From positions 7,165,501 through 7,229,500 of the forward strand of contig NC_052474.1 in assembly GCF_009730915.1 (NCBI RefSeq): a stretch of 64,000 nucleotides of DNA, given 5' to 3'. This document shows, one piece after another, positions 55,686-64,000 of this stretch. Below the pieces are notes generated by a model. That model ran no database searches. It had not been told where the DNA came from and saw only the letters and a program-made list of their open reading frames with translations. Within the stretch, counting starts at the first letter, position 1. Every line of letters starts with the position of its first letter. The stretch comes from Dioscorea cayenensis subsp. rotundata (Eukaryota > Streptophyta > Magnoliopsida > Dioscoreales > Dioscoreaceae). A program made the translations under genes and the position numbers.

Positions 55686-56724
55686 TGTTAGTTCCGTCAA
55701 TGTAGTTTGTGATTTTTAGATAACACTTTAACACTCATAGAAAGCTCACACAAATCAAATACAAAAAGAAACACATAACTCAGTTCGGCATTCACTCGCC
55801 TACGTCTGGAGGACAAGCCTGGAGATAAACGATCCATTAAAGGAGATGAAAATATATAAGTACAAACACTTTATCACTCACACTCACAATTAAAGATCAC
55901 TACCCTCTCTAGATTGTCTAGTGCCCACATTATCTCACGCTCAATGCTCATCCCCAATCTCAGAGCAAGGTAGCTTATATAAACACCTAAACTGCCCAAA
56001 TATAGTCCATACCTCTTTTAAAATCACCGCGGCTACTAACTTTAAAACCTTCCAAAATTAGATGTTGCAACTCCTATTGTAACATAACTTGTAATATGTC
56101 CCTGACTGCTGACATGACTGAGTTCTGGTTACGTTGTGAACGACCTCAAGACCCATCAATCTCCCGGGCATGATTAGTCCGAGTCAGTGCAGCCATATCT
56201 CCCGATCTCGACCATCCCGAACTAGCCTACCTCCTCAGTTCCTCACCACACAATCCCCTTCCAAGGGGCGCACGTCCTTTTCTGCGTCTTCATGGAAACT
56301 TACCAAACTTGATCTTCAATTCACCCAATTTTGGCCTTCAAATCTTCCCAAGAAAAATCTTCAATCAATCATTCCCAATCATACCAACAATAGGCATGTC
56401 TTCAATCATACCTATTAAGGTTTCTTCAAATCACACCTTTAATAGCCTTCATTCATACCATTGATAGGTATTTCTTCAATTAAGCTCTATCCATATTTAG
56501 TCTCCAATCAAATCTCCCTAAATATGGATTTTGATATGATCTTGTCTTCAAATTGTAACGCATTCCAAAAATAACTTCACCAAGATCTTCAAGATATTTA
56601 CCTCTAAGCGAAGACTCCTTGCCACGTCACCATGCTTTGTCATGTCATTATTTATGCCACGTTACAAAAGTTACCACATCATCTTGACTCGGTGTCAAAT
56701 CATGCCAATTATAGTGCAATTGCA
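55686..56724 (-). mobile_element. LTR-like repeat 1 (probable solo LTR, antisense)
   Basis: It starts TGTTAGTTCC and probably ends ...CAATTGCA, with CTAAC on both sides (55681-55685 and 56725-56729). On the minus strand a TATATAAG promoter box (near 55975) is followed by a leader with GCCGAACTGAGTTA. Much of it aligns with repeat 2 at 56823-58265 at moderate identity. No protein-coding region is present. The right boundary could instead be at 56736. Confidence 0.55.
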
Positions 56725-56822
56725 CTAACACTAACAAATAAAACAAAGATAAAAGAATACCCTCAGGAGAGCGGTAGAGTAGTCATCTCTTGAGGAGGCT
56801 GATGGTTCCGGTGGGGGTGTGA

Positions 56823-58265
56823 TGTGTTAAGTTCACTCAAAAACTCACTCAAAGATCAAACACTCACACACAATCAAAACAAGATAAAGGAGACAAGCAA
56901 ATTGGTAACCCAGTTCGGCACAACCTTGCCTACATCTGGGGAGCCAGGCCCGGAGAAACAATCCACTAAAAGAGGTATAGGAACAAGGAGTACAACACTC
57001 ACTCACTCTCTCAATACAAAGAATATATTCTCAAGATTGCCCGATGCCCACACTCTCAACTCTCACCGAAGAGTCTCTTACTGTTTGGCTCATCATAAAT
57101 CTTCAAGCAGGATCTCTTATATAGACGCACCGATGACCACAAAGTTATCTCTTTTAGAATTCTCCGCGGCTTCCTAACTTGGACACCTTCCAAAGTTAGA
57201 TGTTGCAACACCCAGTTGCAACATAGACCACGTTACTGAACATGACTGAGTTCTAGCCAGATGCACCCGAATCTGCGCCCTTCAATCTCTCGATTCCTTC
57301 AGTCCGCCTCGTAGCAGTTGACTCGACCCGAGCTCCTCCTGCCTGCAGCTGCTTTCTTCCTCACGTCACTTCAGAAGGTCTCCCACTCCCGAGGGACGTG
57401 CCCAACAAGACACACGTGACCATCTCACCAAAGATAGTTACCGAAGATCTCCCGATCTTCTTTCCAAACTTGGTCCACGTTTGATTTTCCAAAATAATCT
57501 TCTTTTGGCACATGAAATATTGTTACTAAACTTGATCTCATCTTCATCCAAGTTTAGCTTTCAATATCTTCAAGCATGATCTTCAATCATCCATGCTTGG
57601 ATCTCCAAATCTCTAATCATATCTTATGCAATCAATCTCCTCATATGATTAGTCTCCATGAATAGTTCCGCCCATAGATAGCTCTTAGATCTTTATTCAA
57701 TTAATGATGCTAAATATGGTCTTGATAATCTCCTTGGCATGTCTTTACCTTATTTAGTTTATGTCTTTCAAATAGCTTCACACCAAACTAAACCTTGTGT
57801 CTTCTAATAGCTTCATACCAAGTTTAACTTGTGTCTTCTAATAGCTTCAAACAATCTTCATGATCTTGAATTCTTGCCAATGATAGAATATTCCTCTCTC
57901 TTCAAATAGATCTTTCTAAAAAGGAGTTCTATCAAAGATATGAATTGTCATCCCGGATCTTACCAAGGATAGACAATCATACCTAAAATAAAATTTACCT
58001 TTCTTGAAAAGATCCTATAGTTTTAATGCACTTTCCAAAAATAGTTTATCATCACATGATTGTGTTGAGAGGAATATCTACTAAATAAAATCTCCACCTT
58101 GATCTTCATCACATGTCATGAACTCATCTTTTGCCTCATCGTCATCTTAGTCACATTTTCTTTTGATGAGTCATTTCTAGCCACGTCATCATTCTCATGC
58201 CATGTCACCTTTTGGCTTGTCATATAATGCAAATCCACGTCATCAGACTTAACAGAGGCATCTAA
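56823..58265 (-). mobile_element. LTR-like repeat 2 (antisense)
   Basis: The shared order with repeat 1 is: CAGTTCGGCA...GCCTAC.TCTGG, GGAGAAACAATCCA, TTGCCCGATGCCCACA, a TATATAG box near 57119, CTCCGCGGCT, CCTTCCAAAGTTAGATGTTG and CATGACTGAGTTCT. It is longer by several hundred bases of CTTCAA/ATCTT-rich sequence. The 98 bases between the two repeats could be internal element sequence or plain spacer. The boundaries are approximate. Confidence 0.5.
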
Positions 58266-60273
58266 CAACACTAACAAAGAAGATCTAGCTGCTAGGCTTC
58301 TGAGTCAGTCATGGATTCTCTTGGATTGTATGTTTTGTCCATCAAAGACCACAAAAAAAATTAAGACTTCTTTAGCGGTTGTGCTAACTGAAATCTTTAA
58401 GCTTTATCTCTTAGTTTCAAGAACTGTAAACACTCAAAGAATGAACAAATGCATACATTTGATTAAGATCATGACAGGCGAAAATGTTTTGAAGTTGCAA
58501 ATCCTCTTTTTCCTTGATAGCTAGATGTTCCACAAAGAATGCTCCAGGTTTTCTTAATATGGGCTTGGAGGTTAAAGGTCTAGAAATCCCATACTTCACC
58601 CATGGAGCTAGGTGAGAAGTATGACTAATAAAGTACCATATACATTATGTAAATGAGCTTCTAAAGAAAAGCTAATTCGCTAATTCAATAGTTGTGTGAC
58701 ACCAAAATGCAGGTGGCTGTCGAGAGTTTATTACAACGCATGTCATAAAATTTTTAAGCATGAGAATCTTGTTATCCAAAATAAGTCATATGGAGATGTT
58801 GATTTTTTTGGGGCCTCAAAGCTTTTCCAAATCCATAATATTATAAGGTAATAGTGACTTCTATCATATGGGTACCCATAAAAAGAAAACAATCCTAAAG
58901 AGTTGAGTCACCAAAGTTTGAAGTTTTGGATATATTGTTTACAAAGGCAAAGACTTCGATAACTTTAATTTTTTTTTATTAATATTTAGAAAATAAATAA
59001 ATAAATATTAATTTATTTCAAATTACAGAAGCATGATACTTGAACATGTACAAAAACATGGAGATTAGATATTAAATATTTAATTATCATATAGTTAGAT
59101 ATTTTTATTAAGTAAATAAAAAATGGTGCTATATAAAATTATAAATGGTCACACTTCCCCCTTGTTGATAGAACATCAAATAAAGAAGAACCGAAAGTGA
59201 TATATGAGGAAGCAACTCTCTTTGATTTCGGTGTTCCACACGTGTATCACAATTCACAAGAAAATGATCAAAATTTCAGAAGCTCCAAGGATCCTATAAG
59301 AAATCCGATAAGGTGGTCCGGTTCAAAAAAACAAGTTTCGAACCGGGGTTTTTGGTTTAATGTTAAGGTTTTATCTTTGGTTCGATTCCTGATCTAGTTC
59401 AGAAAAACCTACGTTGATGTGCATGCTTTATGTTTTTACATGATTTTTTTAAAAATTTTTAAAAATAAATTTATATATTAATTATTGTATATATTTTTTT
59501 AAAATAATCAAAATGGTTGAGGTAATTGAATTTTCAAGGTTAGGAATATTTTTTTAAAAATTGTTATGTAGCTATATATAATAACTCACTGTCATTTTTA
59601 TAGGAATATATATACACACACATAGAGGGTACATACATAAATCCTAAAAAAACATAATTTAAAAAAATCCACCAAAATATAATCTACGTTGAGCGATTTT
59701 ATGTGTATGGATCGTAGTTTTTTCAAATAAATTATACACAATATATTTTAAAAAAATAAACATAAATACATAGAGTAGTGACCAAATTTAAAAAGTAAAA
59801 AATAAAAATAAAATACACACAAACTACGGGAAGCGACCAAGTGACCCTAGAAGTAGTGAGAAGGGTGTGAAGACAAACAAAGCCTTCAAAAAATAGCTAC
59901 CAAAGAGGATCATTCATCCGTGCCTATTTTATCAATCTCAAATTTTAAAATTAAAAATTATAAATCAGTTTTTTATTAGAGAAAACTCGTACTACAAAAA
60001 GAAAAAAAAAATTGCAGAAGAAATAAGTTACTTTTGACACTAGTAACATGCATTATAGTCTATAGTATTAATTCCATACAAAATAATTTGATAGATAATC
60101 ATAATTGAAAAAAAATAAATAAATAAAAAGAAACACATTACTTGCATGGTAAAACAAGTAATTTCATATCCCTTGGCAAACAAAGGCCCACGTCTTAGAA
60201 TTGTAGTTAGGATGGCCAACCATTTGATGCTTTACTATTTATTTATTCCTCTCGCCAAAGTTTCGAAAAGTAC

Positions 60274-60304
<31 letters not shown>

Positions 60305-60827
60305 CTCCTTTTGAATACCCTCATTAGATTTTTCCTAATTTGAATCTATTCCCAACATCTTTATTGACTCTTGATCATCAAATTGTCATTTGTCTTTTAT
60401 GCTTTATGGTTGTTTTATCATCAATTATGTCCTAGACCTCAAAATAAATCCTCACTTTGTACCATCTACAAATTAATGTGGTTGAGATCATTCAATTATT
60501 TATAGGTATGTGGCTAAAAAATAATCAAACAAGTTTTAAAACAAAAAATCTAGATTGTAATTTTAATTATATCCATCTAAACCAGTATTAAATAAATAAA
60601 TTTCAATTAAGAATATGTGGTACTTTGCATGCCATCTGGCATAATTAACACCACAAAATTATGTAAATTTTAAAAATAAATAATTTAATACTAATCAATG
60701 TTTAATGTAGAAATATATAAAAGTAATTTAATCAGTTGTAGCAAAGCAAATGAACAAATAAAATAGATTGCTCTCTTATATAAACAAGATGAAAATTATG
60801 TCATCCAAATTACATTAACATGCAAAA

Positions 60828-60861
<34 letters not shown>

Positions 60862-61160
60862 GAGGGCGTGTGGTCTACCCACGTTCCTAGATTCACAATC
60901 TACGCACCTTGATTGTCCACGGTCTGCATTACAAGCAAAAAAAAATCTCATTCATTCACAGTGCTACTTCATATAAATAGTATTTACTGTGCTTATAAAT
61001 AGTAATATAGTAAAAATAGGATGCACGGTACTTTAATCTGAACTATATTATCATAATTGGCATAGTCTAATTCTATTTCTATTAGACGTGCATGAAAAAC
61101 TAATAAAAGATAACAAAATATTTACCAACCCATTTGTTTCCCTCTATTACCGTTATTGTT
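58266..61160. other. Gene-free AT-rich DNA with repeat scraps
   Basis: No gene is supported. A TA run is at 60278-60304, an AAT run at 60828-60861, and the segment 60960-61030 resembles the dispersed repeat near 8880-9080. Confidence 0.55.
60828..60861. repeat. AAT microsatellite
   Basis: About eleven AAT units without interruption. Confidence 0.95.
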
Positions 61161-61162
61161 TA

Positions 61163-61273
61163 CTCTCTCCGTTCCTTTTTATCTGTTATAAACCCATGTT
61201 CCTTTTTATCTGTCATTTTTAAACTTCAAGAAACATTTATTAATTTTTTTTTCCAAAATTACCCTAACACTCT
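61163..61273. mobile_element. Truncated Stowaway-type MITE
   Basis: After a TA (61161-61162) the sequence CTCTCTCCGTTCCTTTTTAT is a canonical Stowaway end, related to the copy at 31538-31794 (both share CCTTTTTATCTGTCATTTT and AAAATTACCCT). It stops abruptly at the LTR-like start at 61274; the other end is not in the window. Confidence 0.7.
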
Positions 61274-63313
61274 TGTCACGTCCCGACCCGCGGGCCCGCC
61301 ACGTGACAACCGCCGCGACGATCCCGAGGAGGGACACACACCACTCAACCCTCGAGTCATCGCGTAAGGCTCACAAACCCCTCGCTAAACAACACCGCAA
61401 TAATAAAAGGTACCAAAACAAAACTTTCACTCGAAGAATCAATAGTAAAGTGAAGATATACAAATCACGCTATTCGTGAGTTAAGAACACTAGTGGATCC
61501 ACTCTGCACTCATACAACGCAACCTCGACTATAATAAATAAACAACCCGACTTGGAATGCAAGCGCTAACACTCACCGCCATGATCGACCCAAACCACTA
61601 AAACACGGAAGAGAGGAGGGGTGAGTAACTATAGTCACTCATAATGGGTTAGCACAAATCTAACGGAATATCAAAAACAAATCGATGAAATACAATAAAC
61701 ACATTTTACAATAACATAAGTAAAACCTGAAGCGCTTCACAATTTCCACACAATGAAAGTGTAATATAAGAAACCTTGGTATTTAAAAACCAAAAACATA
61801 AATTCTCACGAGTATAGACAAAACATCAACATGTATAAAACAAATGCTTGAATATAAGTTCCCAAAATGAGTAGAAAAACCAACTTAAATAAATAAAATC
61901 CTCGATAATCACAAGTCCTCAATTACATGAGTACATGTTCGAAAAGCATTAAGATATCAAACATGCTACGTGAAAGATCACACTTGAATATACCAATTGC
62001 AAGAAAATAGAATTTTCCTCAAATATTGAAATTTCATCTCGATCAAATAAACAATGGCCTAAAAACACTCTCTCTAACTTTAGCCGCCGTCACGACTAAG
62101 TCTGAGAGCCGTCAAGGTCTTCGCACCCTTTGAGCGCTGGCCCACCTGGGTCCCCGTGTGGTGACCCCGGGATCCCGATGTATCATCCAATCAGGGCTCT
62201 ACGCTCCCACCGATCCGGACAAATCAACACCCGGTCCACAACGCCACCTCTAAAAGGCGGGCCCGTTCAGGGACCCACTCATCGCGATAGTCGGGCCTAG
62301 CCCGTCGCCCATCCAAACCAACATATAGGCATGAGCAATAATACAATCGAATCACTCATGCCACGTGGTCCTTATCCGAGACAAGCATTCACATATCGTG
62401 AATAAACATTATTTCCACAAATCCAAAAGCCAAAGCATAGCAATGCATGTAAACTTTCAAAAAGTATTCCAATCCCGATGCCAATACATTCAAAAACATT
62501 TCCGTCCCAAATGCCAAGAATAACCCAATAATATGCGAAGCTCAAGCATTGACTTTTAGACAATAAAAACCGATCAATATTAAACGACTATAATATCCAC
62601 AATCTAGAAGAACATGTCATTCGGAAATAAAAACCCTTTTTGTTTTTCATAACCATAATTATCAAAAAGCATGCTTTATACAAGTGAAAGGTTTTACAAA
62701 ACCATTTCTAAAAAGTAGATGCCAATAGTGTAGAAAAGAAACATTAAGTTTTTGAAATACAATAAAAAGTCGTCGGAACAAACATGGCTTTTTGGTCTAG
62801 TTAAACCCTCAAGTTACTTAGGATCATTCTAGCTTTTCTCTTTCTTCACTCCACTAAGTTTTCCTCCAAATACAAGATTAATCCCCAAGGTCTAGTCAAT
62901 CACAACCTCTAAATACTTTACAAGTCATGAAAATATGTTCATCTCATCACATATATTTACACATGTCAATATACACATTGATTAAATCCTACTTTTACAT
63001 ATCATCGTGTATTTACTTTCACAAGTCTTTACTATTCGAGCCTCTCTTATACTCAACAATGTCTTAGATCCTTATCATAGTGCCACTACCTCAACATTAA
63101 TATTTACTTCATCTATAATAATTTCATTGTCAAAATACTCACAAGTTGACTATCTCCTCTAAGGATGTATTAAATCAAACTATTATTAAAAATTCACAGG
63201 AATATTCAGTCTTTGCAATTCAACACTTGTCACATATATAGCTCAAGTTATTCATCATCAACCTTCTAAATAAATTCCATTTAGAATAATAATCATAATC
63301 ATTGGCATCCACC

Positions 63314-63383
<70 letters not shown>

Positions 63384-64000
63384 GTATATCCCGTATGATC
63401 AAACTACAATTAAGCACCCTACACTATGTTCACAAGAACAAACCTCATCAATTTGTGAGAATCCTACAACAGAAGTGTAATTATGTCACCCATGGTTCTC
63501 AAATATTACAAAGAATATATTAGTATAAATTTCACTGACTAGCCAAAATCATATATAAGGTTCCACAAGTTATTCCAATTCCAATATACTAGTGTAGTCA
63601 TATACCTTAGCATTCAAGACTTCATCAGGTTCCATGTACCATGTTTATCACATCATGCCTCAAAACTTCAGAAATTATGCATCATTAGGGAGATTAAATC
63701 ATCCTTTGAACATACATAATCAATTTCACTTATAACACATAAGCTTAATGAACTCATTGTAATAATCAACAATTTCCATTCATCCACCAAACATGTATGT
63801 CCTTAGTAAGCGTTCTCATGATTTTTTCGGAGAGTAAACCACAAGTCATTCCAAATAAAAACATAGTTTCTAGCGGTCATCTATGCTTTCTTCTCATCCA
63901 TGAAATAGTGATTTTAAAACATGATAAAGCCATGAAAATCATTTCTGAAAACAATTAAAATATTTTTCGATATTCAATTAGAATGTGCATTCAACATAAC
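61274..64000. mobile_element. Probable LTR retroelement, running off the window
   Basis: The segment opens TGTCACGTCCCGACCC, a TG-start typical of plant Gypsy LTRs, directly inside a Stowaway MITE. It is less AT-rich at first, has GC-rich stretches near 62090-62310, and no ORF with a recognisable domain. A long LTR of more than 2.7 kb or a large non-autonomous element would both fit. The second LTR and the target-site duplication lie outside the window. Confidence 0.5.
63315..63378. repeat. Long TA microsatellite
   Basis: About 31 uninterrupted TA units inside the LTR-like element. Confidence 0.97.

Noticed and set aside
63220-63523. ORFs with Tyr-Ile repeats
   Set aside because: They are translations of the TA microsatellite.
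1-64000. CRISPR arrays, bacterial operons, rRNA or tRNA genes
   Set aside because: No direct-repeat/spacer pattern or tRNA/rRNA sequence was recognised by eye, and the DNA is clearly plant nuclear; a tRNA scan would be needed to exclude single tRNA genes.

Overview
This window is nuclear DNA of a flowering plant. The genes are split by spliceosomal introns, intergenic DNA is very AT-rich, and the transposons are plant types (L1-type LINE, MULE, hAT, Stowaway, tRNA-derived SINE, LTR repeats). Moderate genic GC and the look of the tRNA methyltransferase and proteasome-chaperone proteins suggest a non-grass monocot such as a yam; that placement is an inference. No rRNA, tRNA, CRISPR or organellar sequence was recognised.

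Layout. 1.3-3.9 kb (+): a MOCOS N-terminal-like (PLP-transferase fold) gene with two apparent frameshifts and His at the usual PLP-lysine position. 4.3-7.4 kb (-): the proteasome maturation factor UMP1, with one GC-AG intron and a hAT-type MITE inside another intron. 7.6-12.7 kb: a decayed hAT-like element, then a 5'-truncated, mutated LINE. 13.85-14.29 kb (-): a small plant-specific protein. 16.3-34.3 kb: a repeat-rich tract built on a duplicated segment. The right copy (about 30.8-34.3 kb) carries an intact five-exon J-domain gene; the left copy (about 16.3-21.5 kb) carries a fragment lacking the J-domain catalytic half. Between them lie two MULE remnants (one with long inverted repeats and an 11-bp target-site duplication), a hAT MITE and a promoter-like fragment. 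Each copy serves as an empty site for insertions in the other.

36.2-38.8 kb (+): TRM8/METTL1-type tRNA m7G46 methyltransferase. 39.47-40.05 kb (-): a proline-rich, probably GPI-anchored cell-wall protein. 41.2-41.7 kb (-): a B-class GATA factor with an LLM domain. 42.8-47.7 kb (-): a nine-exon TPX2-domain microtubule protein with a second GC-AG intron and three exact-period 27-residue repeats. 51.1-54.0 kb (-): an armadillo-repeat protein. From 54.1 kb onward there is no recognisable gene: two divergent LTR-like repeats, microsatellites and the start of a probable LTR element that cuts a Stowaway MITE and runs off the window.

The genes are unrelated housekeeping or regulatory loci and form no operon or pathway. 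No new defence or biosynthetic system was found. The most informative observations are the two GC-AG introns, the TPX2-protein repeats, the catalytic-residue loss in the MOCOS-like gene, and the reciprocal insertions in the duplicated J-protein segment.
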